A DNA stretch of 14,682 bases from Candidatus Omnitrophota bacterium (GCA_016206945.1 JACQQP010000046.1:1-14682), one strand, 5' to 3'; positions 1 through 7,098 are shown, counted from the stretch's first letter. Numbers and translations: made by a program. The notes: generated from the letters alone by a model not told the origin.

Positions 1-24
1 CCGCAGCACCAAGCGCCCGACCGC

Positions 25-62
25 CCTTAACAACCTAATAAATAATTCATAGGAAGTTAAGG
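25..62. repeat. Hairpin repeat, left pair, copy 1 (inverted orientation)
   Basis: Arms CCTTAAC (25-31) and GTTAAGG (56-62) are exactly complementary. A second arm pair, CCTA (34-37) and TAGG (50-53), follows after a symmetric AA/AA internal loop. Read on the - strand, the 5' side of the loop is TTCCTATGAAT, which resembles the loops of the copies at 66-114, 14574-14626 and 14630-14675. The element probably belongs to one dispersed family arranged as head-to-head pairs. The pairing is read directly; family membership is inferred from four copies. Confidence 0.6.
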
Positions 63-65
63 ACA

Positions 66-114
66 GTACTGATTACCGATAAATAATCGATGGACGATTA
101 ATGAAAATCAGTAC
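66..114. repeat. Hairpin repeat, left pair, copy 2
   Basis: Perfect 9-bp arms GTACTGATT (66-74) and AATCAGTAC (106-114) enclose an AT-rich loop that has its own small stem, TAATCG (84-89) with CGATTA (95-100). The region 61-118 aligns almost without gaps to 14623-14680 at the other end of the window (ACAGT, CTGA, AATGAAA and TCAG are shared). It lies between copy 1 and the guaA leader. Confidence 0.65.
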
Positions 115-152
115 CGGCGCTCGGTCAAGCGGCGGCCTCGTTTGGTACGTTG

Positions 153-164
153 CCTCGCAATGAC
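153..164. repeat. Possible fragment of the guaA-type palindromic element (right terminus only)
   Basis: The 12 bases CCTCGCAATGAC are identical to the right end of the 84-bp palindrome inside guaA (1206-1217). No matching left terminus is seen upstream, so this would be a relic or a half copy. It ends 28 bases before the guaA start codon. Twelve bases are too few to be sure. Confidence 0.4.
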
Positions 165-191
165 GGTTTAAGATTAAAAAAAGCAGGAGAA

Positions 192-1817
192 ATGTCCTCT
201 GACACGGAAACCATTCTAGTTCTCGATTTCGGCTCTCAATATACGCAGTTGATTGCAAGGAGAGTCAGGGAACAAAATGTGTTTTCAGTGATTTATCCTT
301 ATAACGCGCCGCTTGCCAAAATTCTTGCATTAAAGCCCTCAGGCATTATCCTTTCAGGTTCACCCGCTAATGTGTATCAAAAGAATGCCCCCATTCCATC
401 CCGCTCCATTTTTTCCCTTGGGGTTCCTATTCTTGGGATTTGTTACGGACTTCAGCTGACCGCTCACCTGTTTCGCGGTAAGGTGAAAAAAGTAAAACAG
501 AGGGAGTACGGGCACGCACGGCTTCACATCGACCGGCGAGAAGACCTGTTTAGGAATTTTCCGCCAACGATTGATTCCTGGATGAGCCACGGCGATCAAG
601 TCGAGCGTCTTCCGAAAGGATTTGAGTGCATCGCTCATACTTCAAGTTCACCCATTGCAGCATTCCGAAACGTAAAGAGCCGCATTTATGGGGTTCAGTT
701 TCATCCCGAAGTGGTGCATACGCCGTTCGGCCCAAAAATCATCCGGAATTTTCTCTTTCGGATTTGCCGCCTCAAAGGGAAGTGGACGCAAGGTTCATTT
801 ATCCGCGATACGATTCAATCCATCCGCACACAGGTGAATGGCGAAAGAGTGGTCTTAGGTCTTTCCGGCGGTGTGGATTCTTCTGTGGCGGCAACGCTCG
901 TTCATCGGGCGATCGGCCGCAGGCTGAATTGTATTTTTGTCGACACAGGCCTCCTTCGTTTAAAGGAAAGGGAAGGCGTTCGGGACACGTTCCAAAGGCA
1001 CTTGAAAATGAACGTTAAGATCGTGGATGCCTCGGCGAAATTTCTACGTGCGCTTCGTGGTGTCGAAGATCCCGAACGGAAACGAAAGATCATCGGTCGT
1101 TTGTTTATTGAGGTTTTTGAAAAGGAGGCACGCGTCATTGCGAGCGAAGCGAAGCAATCCCTGTCTCGCCGGCAGACAGGTCGGAGATTGCGTCGTCGCT
1201 CCGCTCCTCGCAATGACAATGGAATTCCATTTCTTGCGCAAGGCACGCTTTATCCTGACGTCATCGAATCTGTTTCTTTTCATGGCGGACCGAGCTCGAC
1301 CATTAAATCTCACCACAACGTCGGCGGGCTTCCCAGCAAGATGAAGTTTAAACTCATCGAACCGCTTCGAGAACTTTTCAAAGATGAAGTTCGCGAAGTG
1401 GGCCGTTCCTTAGGCCTCCCGAGGGAGCTCATTGAACGGCAGCCTTTTCCGGGTCCAGGTCTTGCCGTGAGAATCATTGGTCCTGTGACAAAAGAGGCTT
1501 GCGACCTTTTGCGGGAAGCGGATTGGATCGTGATGGATGAGATCAAGAAATCAGGATTTTATTCCAAGCTGTGGCAGACGTTCGCCGTTTTGCTCCCGAT
1601 CAAAAGCGTGGGCGTCATGGGAGACGAACGCACCTATGAAAATGTAGTCGCGATCCGCGCCGTGACCTCTGAGGATGGGATGACCGCCGATTGGGCGCGC
1701 TTGCCTGAGGCTCTTCTCAGTCGGATTTCCAATCGCATCATTAATGAAGTTCGCGGAATCAACCGCGTCTGCTATGATATTAGCTCAAAACCGCCAGCGA
1801 CCATTGAGTGGGAGTGA
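192..1817 (+). CDS. guaA: GMP synthase (glutamine-hydrolysing) with an in-frame palindromic insert
   Basis: Converts XMP to GMP using glutamine and ATP, the last step of guanine nucleotide synthesis, in the cytosol. The N-terminal class I glutamine amidotransferase starts at LDFGSQYTQL; its triad is visible as Cys84 (GICYGLQ), His171 and Glu173 (GVQFHPEV). The ATP-pyrophosphatase P-loop SGGVDSS is at 225-231. The C-terminal dimerisation domain carries PFPGPGLAVR and ends in the family-typical CYDISSKPPATIEWE. The product is 541 aa; E. coli GuaA is 525. The excess is explained by residues 315-342, an Arg/Ser-rich stretch encoded exactly by the palindrome at 1134-1217; the flanks FEKEAR and NGIPFLAQGT join well without it. 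ATG 192 fits the family N-terminus, but its GGAG (186-189) is only 2 nt away. A TTG at 150 is in frame and possible. dnaE follows after 2 nt, so the two are probably co-transcribed. Confidence 0.96.
   Translation: MSSDTETILVLDFGSQYTQLIARRVREQNVFSVIYPYNAPLAKILALKPSGIILSGSPANVYQKNAPIPSRSIFSLGVPILGICYGLQLTAHLFRGKVKKVKQREYGHARLHIDRREDLFRNFPPTIDSWMSHGDQVERLPKGFECIAHTSSSPIAAFRNVKSRIYGVQFHPEVVHTPFGPKIIRNFLFRICRLKGKWTQGSFIRDTIQSIRTQVNGERVVLGLSGGVDSSVAATLVHRAIGRRLNCIFVDTGLLRLKEREGVRDTFQRHLKMNVKIVDASAKFLRALRGVEDPERKRKIIGRLFIEVFEKEARVIASEAKQSLSRRQTGRRLRRRSAPRNDNGIPFLAQGTLYPDVIESVSFHGGPSSTIKSHHNVGGLPSKMKFKLIEPLRELFKDEVREVGRSLGLPRELIERQPFPGPGLAVRIIGPVTKEACDLLREADWIVMDEIKKSGFYSKLWQTFAVLLPIKSVGVMGDERTYENVVAIRAVTSEDGMTADWARLPEALLSRISNRIINEVRGINRVCYDISSKPPATIEWE
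1134..1217. repeat. 84-bp palindromic element inserted in frame in guaA
   Basis: The ends are GTCATTGCGAG (1134-1144) and CTCGCAATGAC (1207-1217), perfect 11-bp inverted termini. An inner stem pairs GCAATC (1154-1159) with GATTGC (1186-1191), and a central hairpin has CCTGTCT (1160-1166) against AGACAGG (1174-1180) around a 7-nt loop. The length is 28 codons exactly and the reading frame has no stop. Elements with this terminus are, from general knowledge, dispersed in several uncultured bacterial genomes; Rickettsia palindromic elements are a precedent for in-frame insertion in essential genes. No target duplication is evident. Confidence 0.85.
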
Positions 1818-1819
1818 GC

Positions 1820-4800
1820 ATGTCCCATAGCGATTTTGTTCATCTGCATTGTCATTCGCAATTTTCGCTCTTAGACGCTGCCTCCAAAATTCCCCAGTTG
1901 ATCAGGCGTGCGGTCGAGCTTAAATTTCCTGCCCTTGCGATGACGGACCACGGGAATCTCTTCGGCGCCATTTCCTTCTATGAAGAGGCAATGCGCCAGG
2001 GAATTAAACCGATCCTTGGAATGGAAGCCTATATCGCGCCTCAGTCTCGTTTTGATAAAACGGCGCACGGAATTAAAGAAGCTTCATTTCACATCACGCT
2101 CCTTGTGAAGAATGAAGTGGGATACAAAAATCTGCTCAAGCTCACCACCGCAAGTTACTTGGAAGGATTCTATTACCGTCCGAGGATCGATAAGGAGCTT
2201 TTGAAGAAATACCACGAGGGGTTAATTGGGCTCTCGGGATGTCTTAAGGGTGAAGTTGCTTATTACACTTGGAACGAGCAGCTTGAGAAAGCGCGCGATG
2301 CCATTCGGGACTTTATTGATATTTTCGGTAAAGATCATTTTTATCTCGAATTGACCAATCAGGGAATTGATGCGCAGCAAAAGTTGTTCGAGCACTATCC
2401 CAAGCTTGCCGAGGAGTTTGCTTTAAAGCTTGTTGCGACGAACGACTGCCACTACATTCATCGTGCGGACGCCAAAGCCCATGACGCGCTCATTTGCATT
2501 GGAACAGGTTCGAACCTCTCGGATCAAGATCGGATGCGTTATCACGGGGACAATTTTTATCTCAAGACGGCTGAGGAAATGAAGGAATTGTTCAAAGACA
2601 ATCCCGAAGCGATTCGGAGTACGATTGAAATTGCCGAGCGCTGTAACCTCGAGCTTGATTTTAAGAAAACCCATCTTCCTATTTTTTCGCCTCCCGATCA
2701 GAAAGACCCCGACACCTATCTCGAAGAACTTTGTTTTAACCCTCTGCAAGCGAAATTGAATGGAACCATTCCTGAAGCATACGTGAAGCGGCTTCGTTAT
2801 GAACTTTCGGTGATTAAAAGGATGGGTTTCACCGGTTATTTTCTTGTGGTGTGGGATTTTATCCGCTACGCGCGGGAGAATAAGATTCCGGTGGGTCCAG
2901 GCCGTGGATCGGTTGCGGGAAGTTTGGTGGCATATTCCTTGGGAATTACCACGATCGATCCCATTCGGCAAGGTCTCATTTTTGAGCGGTTTTTAAATCC
3001 TGAGCGAATTTCGATGCCCGATATTGATATTGACTTTTGTTATGAAAGACGGGATGAAGTGATTGACTATGTCCGGAAAAAGTATGGCCAGGAGAGCGTG
3101 GCGCACATCATTACTTTTGGAACCATGGCGGCACGGGCGGTGATTCGCGACGTGGGGCGCGTCATGGGAATGAGTTATCAAGAGGTGGATCGGCTGGCCA
3201 AATTGGTGCCTGCTGAACTGGATATGACGATAGAGCGCGCGCTTCAAATGGAGCCCAGGCTCCGTGATTTGGCAACTACCGACGAACATGTAAAGCAATT
3301 AATTGAAACGTCAAAGGCGCTTGAAGGTCTTTCGCGGCATGCATCGACTCATGCAGCTGGCATTGTGATTTCGGATGGACCGCTTCATGAATATTGTCCG
3401 CTCTTTAAGGCAAATGAAACGATTACGACTCAGTATGACATGGCAGCCGTGGAAAAGATCGGACTATTGAAAATGGATTTCTTGGGTTTGAGAACGCTTA
3501 CCGTGATCGAGGAAGCTTGTAAAATTGTGAGCCGAACGTTCAATCAAGATCTTAAAATTGAAGCAGTTCCTTTGGACGACTCTGTGACTTATGAGATGCT
3601 GGGAAAGGGCGAAGCCATCGGTATTTTTCAGCTTGAAAGTTCAGGGATGCGCGACCTCCTAAAGAAAATGAAGCCGAGTCGCTTTGGTGATTTGGTGGCG
3701 CTCCTTGCGCTGTACCGGCCGGGACCTTTGGGAAGCGGGATGGTGGATGATTTTATCCGCAGGATGCATAACCCCACTCTCATTCAGTACGATCATCCTG
3801 CCCTTGAGCCCATTTTGAAGGAGACCTACGGCATTATTCTTTATCAGGAGCAAGTGATGCAGATTGTCTCAGCCCTTGCTGGATTCAGCCTTGCCAAAGC
3901 GGATTCCTTGAGGCGCGCCATGGGAAAGAAAATCCCGGAAATTATGGAGCGCGAGAAGAAATCATTTATAGAAGGAGCTACGAAACGGCGCATCCATTCA
4001 AAGACGGCCGAGAAAATTTGGAATTTGATCGAGTACTTTTCTGGTTATGGTTTCAACAAGAGTCATTCAACGGCGTACGCGTTTATCTCTTATCAGACCG
4101 CTTACCTCAAAGCCAATTACCCGGTTGAGTTCATGGCTGCTTTGCTCACCTCGGAGAAAGACAATACGGACAAGATCGTCCGCTATATTGAGGAATGCAA
4201 ACGGCTTGGAATCCCGGTTCTCCCTCCTTCCGTGAATCAAAGTTTTTCGGAATTCACATGCGTTGGAAAAACCATTCGTTTTGGTCTGAGTGCGGTGAAG
4301 AATGTCGGGACAGGAGCCGTGGAGTCGATTATTGCCACGCGCGAAGCAAGAGGTGTATTTAAATCGCTTTATGATTTTTCGGAACGCGTGGACCTGAGGC
4401 TTTGTAATCGCAAGGTGCTTGAAAGTTTGATCAAATGCGGGGCCTTTGATGATTTCAAGTTAAGGCGTTCTCAGTTGATGGCGGCGGTTGACCGTGTGCT
4501 TGAGGTCGGCTCCAAGACTCAGCAGGACCGGCAGCGCGGTCAACTTTCACTCCTCGATCAATTAGAGCATCCGATCACTTCCTCGGGGGTGGATGCCTCC
4601 ATTTCTGATATGGAGGAATGGCCTGAAAATCAGCTCTTGAGTTACGAGCGTGAAGTCCTTGGATTTTACGTGAGCGCGCACCCTTTGGCCAAGTTTGAGA
4701 AGGTACTTCGGACTTATGCTGCGGCAACGACCTTGACACTGCCGGAGCTTAGGGACCAGGAGGAGATCACCATCGGCGGCATTGTCAATACGATTAAGGA

Positions 4801-5260
4801 AATTACAACCAAGAAGGGAGATCGTATGGCTTTTGTCGGCCTTGAGGATTTGGACGGAAGATGTGAAGTCATCGTATTTCCAGAGCTTTTTCGTTCTTCG
4901 ACGGGTCTTCTTCAAAAGGACGCCATTGTTTTTATCCGCGGAAAAGTGAATGCGCGCGAAGATACGCCAAAAGTAATCGCCGAAGAATTTATTCCAATCG
5001 AAGGGATTGAGAAGAAGCTCACCAAGGTGGTTTCCATCGATCTCTTGACCGCTGGTCTTGAGTTGAATACGCTTCAGAAATTAAAGGACATTCTGTTGCA
5101 CCATCCGGGCGCTACGCCCGTCTACATCCACTTTCGGGATCCGAGCGGACATAAGACGATCCTTCATTCGGGGGAAGGTTTTAAGGTGGAGACAAGCACT
5201 CCTCTCTTCGAAGCGTTAGAGGAACTGCTTGGCGCAAGCGCCATTAAGATTAGGAGCTGA
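1820..5260 (+). CDS. dnaE: DNA polymerase III subunit alpha (DnaE1 type)
   Basis: Catalytic subunit of the replicative polymerase, 1146 aa (E. coli: 1160). The N-terminal PHP domain begins FVHLHCHSQFSLLD. The polymerase catalytic aspartates lie in PDIDIDFC (Asp401, Asp403, the same numbers as in E. coli) and KMDFLGLRTL (Asp553). Then come the fingers with the YQEQVMQI and GYGFNKSHS motifs, a helix-hairpin-helix segment (LESLIKCGAFDD) and an OB fold (ITIGGIVNTIKEITTKKGDRMAF). All nine PHP metal ligands known from Thermus and mycobacterial DnaE appear present: His10, His12, Asp19, His44, Glu69, His91, Cys142, Asp210, His212, so a built-in 3'-5' exonuclease is plausible. ATG 1820 is chosen for its GGAG at 1811-1814, 5 nt away; it starts 2 nt after the guaA stop. 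No clear terminator follows the stop. Confidence 0.97.
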   Translation: MSHSDFVHLHCHSQFSLLDAASKIPQLIRRAVELKFPALAMTDHGNLFGAISFYEEAMRQGIKPILGMEAYIAPQSRFDKTAHGIKEASFHITLLVKNEVGYKNLLKLTTASYLEGFYYRPRIDKELLKKYHEGLIGLSGCLKGEVAYYTWNEQLEKARDAIRDFIDIFGKDHFYLELTNQGIDAQQKLFEHYPKLAEEFALKLVATNDCHYIHRADAKAHDALICIGTGSNLSDQDRMRYHGDNFYLKTAEEMKELFKDNPEAIRSTIEIAERCNLELDFKKTHLPIFSPPDQKDPDTYLEELCFNPLQAKLNGTIPEAYVKRLRYELSVIKRMGFTGYFLVVWDFIRYARENKIPVGPGRGSVAGSLVAYSLGITTIDPIRQGLIFERFLNPERISMPDIDIDFCYERRDEVIDYVRKKYGQESVAHIITFGTMAARAVIRDVGRVMGMSYQEVDRLAKLVPAELDMTIERALQMEPRLRDLATTDEHVKQLIETSKALEGLSRHASTHAAGIVISDGPLHEYCPLFKANETITTQYDMAAVEKIGLLKMDFLGLRTLTVIEEACKIVSRTFNQDLKIEAVPLDDSVTYEMLGKGEAIGIFQLESSGMRDLLKKMKPSRFGDLVALLALYRPGPLGSGMVDDFIRRMHNPTLIQYDHPALEPILKETYGIILYQEQVMQIVSALAGFSLAKADSLRRAMGKKIPEIMEREKKSFIEGATKRRIHSKTAEKIWNLIEYFSGYGFNKSHSTAYAFISYQTAYLKANYPVEFMAALLTSEKDNTDKIVRYIEECKRLGIPVLPPSVNQSFSEFTCVGKTIRFGLSAVKNVGTGAVESIIATREARGVFKSLYDFSERVDLRLCNRKVLESLIKCGAFDDFKLRRSQLMAAVDRVLEVGSKTQQDRQRGQLSLLDQLEHPITSSGVDASISDMEEWPENQLLSYEREVLGFYVSAHPLAKFEKVLRTYAAATTLTLPELRDQEEITIGGIVNTIKEITTKKGDRMAFVGLEDLDGRCEVIVFPELFRSSTGLLQKDAIVFIRGKVNAREDTPKVIAEEFIPIEGIEKKLTKVVSIDLLTAGLELNTLQKLKDILLHHPGATPVYIHFRDPSGHKTILHSGEGFKVETSTPLFEALEELLGASAIKIRS

Positions 5261-5317
5261 ATCGGGGCTTTGTGTTTCCAACTCTTTTAAACAAAATAAG
5301 TTAGAGAAGAAATTATC

Positions 5318-5346
5318 TTGACACGAGTTTTCGAATTTGCTATTTT
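5318..5346 (+). promoter_or_regulatory. Sigma-70 type promoter before the HU/cold-shock operon
   Basis: A perfect -35 box TTGACA (5318-5323) is separated by exactly 17 nt from TATTTT (5341-5346), with AT-rich sequence upstream. Transcription should start near 5353, about 12 nt before the left arm of the large palindrome at 5365-5646. This is the clearest promoter in the window. It implies a leader of about 340 nt for the HU gene, or a separate RNA. Confidence 0.75.
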
Positions 5347-5364
5347 GTTGAGCAGTAAAGACTT

Positions 5365-5646
5365 AGAGCACCTAACAAAAGTACCCCATGATCGCGACGC
5401 GAGAGATTTTGACACCAGACCAGGAACGAGGAGGAAGGCGTATGGGAAGCCCAATACGCCGACGACGAGTGACGCCGTCTGGGGTCACAAATCGCCGCGT
5501 CCCGAAGGGTTGCAGCAAACATAGGCCATCTCGTGCGTTCTCGCTCCTCGGCGTATCTTCTACCGATACGCCGTCGTCGCTCGGCCTTCGATCTGGCCTA
5601 TTTTTGCCAGCAACGCGATTCATGCGGTACTTTCGTTAGGTGCTCT
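5365..5646 (+). ncRNA. Large branched palindrome: candidate structured RNA or MITE-like element
   Basis: This fills most of the 430-base gap between dnaE and the HU gene. The terminal stem pairs 5365-5396 with 5614-5646; its outer 21 positions have one mismatch, followed by CATG/CATG and ATCGCG/CGCGAT with one mismatch and one bulge. Inside are a stem 5405-5420 with 5477-5493 (GACACCAGAC facing GTCTGGGGTC) capped by the hairpin GGCGTAT (5437-5443) / ATACGCC (5454-5460); a small hairpin CCCGAAGGG (5501-5509); and a stem ATAGGCCA (5521-5528) / TGGCCTAT (5594-5601) capped by CGGCGTATC (5549-5557) / GATACGCCG (5565-5573). The two GGCGTAT hairpins can also pair with each other, so a full-length fold competes. 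It has no hallmark of RNase P RNA, tmRNA, SRP RNA or 6S RNA that I can see. The open frames across it have no ribosome binding site and look spurious. RNA function is inferred from the promoter; a mobile palindrome is the main alternative. Confidence 0.55.
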
Positions 5647-5665
5647 TAGGTGTTCTTAGGACGAC
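5636..5665. repeat. Three short tandem units beginning TTAGG
   Basis: TTAGGTGCTC (5636-5645), TTAGGTGTTC (5646-5655) and TTAGGACGAC (5656-5665) are consecutive 10-mers. The first overlaps the right end of the large palindrome. They may be a duplication made when that element arrived, or chance. Confidence 0.4.
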
Positions 5666-5690
5666 AGAGTCTAGAATCGGAGGTGAGCGG

Positions 5691-5963
5691 ATGACTAAAA
5701 AAGACATAGTCACAAAAGTATCGAATGACACCAACCTCACCCAAATCGATGTAAAAAAGATCGTGCAGCGCTCGCTCGACGCGATTGTGGAGAGCTTGGA
5801 GCGCGGGGAAACGGTGGAGTTGCGTAATTTTGGGGTGTTCAAGGTTAAAACCCGTCGAGGTCGGGTTGGACGTAACCCGCGTACGGGTCAAGAAGTTCAA
5901 GTCCCCGAGAAGAAAGTGGTGGTATTCAAACCGGGACTTATTTTGAAACATCAAGTTAAATAA
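5691..5963 (+). CDS. HU/IHF-family DNA-binding protein
   Basis: A 90-aa histone-like nucleoid protein; the family binds DNA as a dimer and bends it. The N-terminal helical dimerisation part (MTKKDIVTKVSNDTNLTQID) is followed by the conserved ELRNFGVFKV strand (44-53) and the DNA-binding arm with GRNPRTGQEVQVPEKK (60-75), including the Arg61-Asn62-Pro63 tip whose proline intercalates in DNA, ending VVFKPGLILK. HU and IHF subunits cannot be told apart securely by eye. ATG 5691 is chosen because GGAGGTG (5679-5685) sits 7 nt away when counted from GGAGG; longer upstream frames run into the palindrome. The gene is probably transcribed from the promoter at 5318-5346 together with the cold-shock gene 16 nt downstream, through a long structured leader. 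Confidence 0.95.
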   Translation: MTKKDIVTKVSNDTNLTQIDVKKIVQRSLDAIVESLERGETVELRNFGVFKVKTRRGRVGRNPRTGQEVQVPEKKVVVFKPGLILKHQVK

Positions 5964-5979
5964 GTTGGGAGGATGAGCA

Positions 5980-6210
5980 ATGGCAGTAAAGGGTAAGGTC
6001 AAGTGGTTCTCGAACGTGAAGGGGTATGGTTTTATTGAGCAAGAAGGTGGGCAGGATGTGTTCGTTCACTATTCTTCGATTCAAGGGGACGGTTACAAAA
6101 CCCTCGAAGAAGGGGATGTGGTCAGTTTCGAAATTGTTCAGGGCGAAAAGGGTCCTCAGGCTTCAAACGTCGTAAAGGAAAAAGCAGCAAAGGCTGAGCA
6201 GCAAAAGTAA
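5980..6210 (+). CDS. Cold-shock domain protein (CspA family)
   Basis: A small single-stranded nucleic acid binding protein, 76 aa (most family members are 65-75), thought to act as an RNA chaperone. The single cold-shock OB fold begins GKVKWFSNVKGYGFI. RNP1 is KGYGFI (14-19) and RNP2 is VFVHY (27-31). The last ten residues are a Lys/Ala/Gln-rich tail beyond the domain. GGGAGGA (5967-5973) lies 6 nt before the ATG, a strong ribosome binding site. It is the second gene of a unit with the HU gene and is followed by an intrinsic terminator at 6245-6289. Which csp paralogue it is cannot be said. Confidence 0.95.
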   Translation: MAVKGKVKWFSNVKGYGFIEQEGGQDVFVHYSSIQGDGYKTLEEGDVVSFEIVQGEKGPQASNVVKEKAAKAEQQK

Positions 6211-6244
6211 AACGCCTTTATCTTTCATTTGATTGATTCTCTCC

Positions 6245-6289
6245 AAAAGGTCTCCGGGGGGCGGCGAAGCTTCTCATCGAGACCTTTTT
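6245..6289 (+). terminator. Rho-independent terminator after the cold-shock gene
   Basis: AAAAGGTCTC (6245-6254) pairs perfectly with GAGACCTTTT (6279-6288), giving a 10-bp stem with a 24-nt GC-rich loop and a T5 tract at 6285-6289. The A run on the left could make it work in both directions. It ends 8 nt before the rsmE start, so rsmE probably needs read-through or another start of transcription. Confidence 0.7.
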
Positions 6290-6297
6290 CCGTTCTT

Positions 6298-7086
6298 ATG
6301 GAAAAAGCGCTGAAACGTTTCTTAATTTCTTTTCCTCTCGGGCCACGGAACTTAGAAAGAAACAAGAAAGCCGGAACCGTTCTTTTAACCAAGGAAGAAA
6401 CGCACCACTTAAAAAATGTGCTTCATATGAAGGAAGGGAGTTTGTGCGTTTTGTTCGACCGGGAAGGAAACGAGTTTGTGAGTCGCATTGAGCGTTTTGG
6501 CCCCGGTGCGCAGTTAGAAGCGCGGCTTTTAGAGCCTGTGGCTCGAGAAACGAGTGACCTTCTGCGTTTGACGGTGGCGCAGGCGATTCCTCAGGATCGG
6601 AACATGGATCGGATCGTGGAGAAGGCGGCCGAGCTTGGACTTTTCGAATTAATGCCCCTGGTGACCGAACGTACCGTGGTGCGGATGGAGAAGGAGCAAT
6701 TTGACAAAGTACACAGACGCTGGGAGCGGATTGCGGAGCAAACACTCAAGCAGTGCCGACTCAGGAAAGCGCCCAAAATTGCACCCTTGACTTTATTTAA
6801 AGATCTTTCCTCCGAGCCTTCTCAATACGATTTGTTTTTTCTGCTTCACCCCTCCAAGGAGGCCTCACCGATTCGCGACTGCGTTTCATTTTCGCCGAGT
6901 TCCTTTATCCGTGACAAGACGGTCCGGGTTCTTCTTGCCATCGGACCAGAAGGCGGTTTTTCTCCGAGGGAGGTAGCGATGGCTCGGGCGAGGGGCGCAC
7001 GTTTGATTCAACTGGGGCAAGGGATTCTTAAGACGGACACTGCTTTTGTAGCCGCGGCCGGTTTTTTTCGTTTTGGATATGGTTGA
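6298..7086 (+). CDS. rsmE: 16S rRNA (uracil-1498-N3)-methyltransferase
   Basis: A SAM-dependent SPOUT-class enzyme that methylates U1498 of 16S rRNA in the assembled 30S subunit. The product is 262 aa, slightly longer than the usual 240-250. The N-terminal PUA-like part has KRFLIS and the family motif HHLKNVLHMKEG. The C-terminal trefoil knot shows the cofactor loop IGPEGGFS (GPEGG at 216-220) and LGQGILKTDTAFVAA. ATG 6298 is the only ATG that fits the family N-terminus, but no Shine-Dalgarno sequence precedes it; the upstream bases are the T-rich tail of the csp terminator. The gene is followed by mtaB, a pairing kept in Bacillus (yqeU-yqeV), though with a 143-nt structured leader between the two. 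Confidence 0.92.
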   Translation: MEKALKRFLISFPLGPRNLERNKKAGTVLLTKEETHHLKNVLHMKEGSLCVLFDREGNEFVSRIERFGPGAQLEARLLEPVARETSDLLRLTVAQAIPQDRNMDRIVEKAAELGLFELMPLVTERTVVRMEKEQFDKVHRRWERIAEQTLKQCRLRKAPKIAPLTLFKDLSSEPSQYDLFFLLHPSKEASPIRDCVSFSPSSFIRDKTVRVLLAIGPEGGFSPREVAMARARGARLIQLGQGILKTDTAFVAAAGFFRFGYG

Positions 7087-7098
7087 GGAAAGAAGATG

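Noticed and set aside
1..191. Promoter for guaA (TTGGTA at 142, TAAGAT at 169)
   Set aside because: The spacing of 21 nt is too long, and the boxes lie in or beside repeat sequence.
1044..1316. Frameshift or pseudogene in guaA around the insert
   Set aside because: The insert is exactly 28 codons, the frame continues through all C-terminal motifs, and the catalytic residues are intact. The alternative frames here are by-products of the palindrome.
5388..5639. Overlapping open frames of 60-83 codons on both strands across the large palindrome
   Set aside because: No ribosome binding sites, Arg/Pro/Ser-rich content with no recognisable domain, and open frames on both strands as expected from a GC-rich palindrome.
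5365..5646. RNase P RNA, tmRNA, 6S RNA or large SRP RNA
   Set aside because: I looked for the RNase P conserved core, the tmRNA ends and tag reading frame, the SRP domain IV loop and the 6S single central bubble; none is present. A covariance search would decide.
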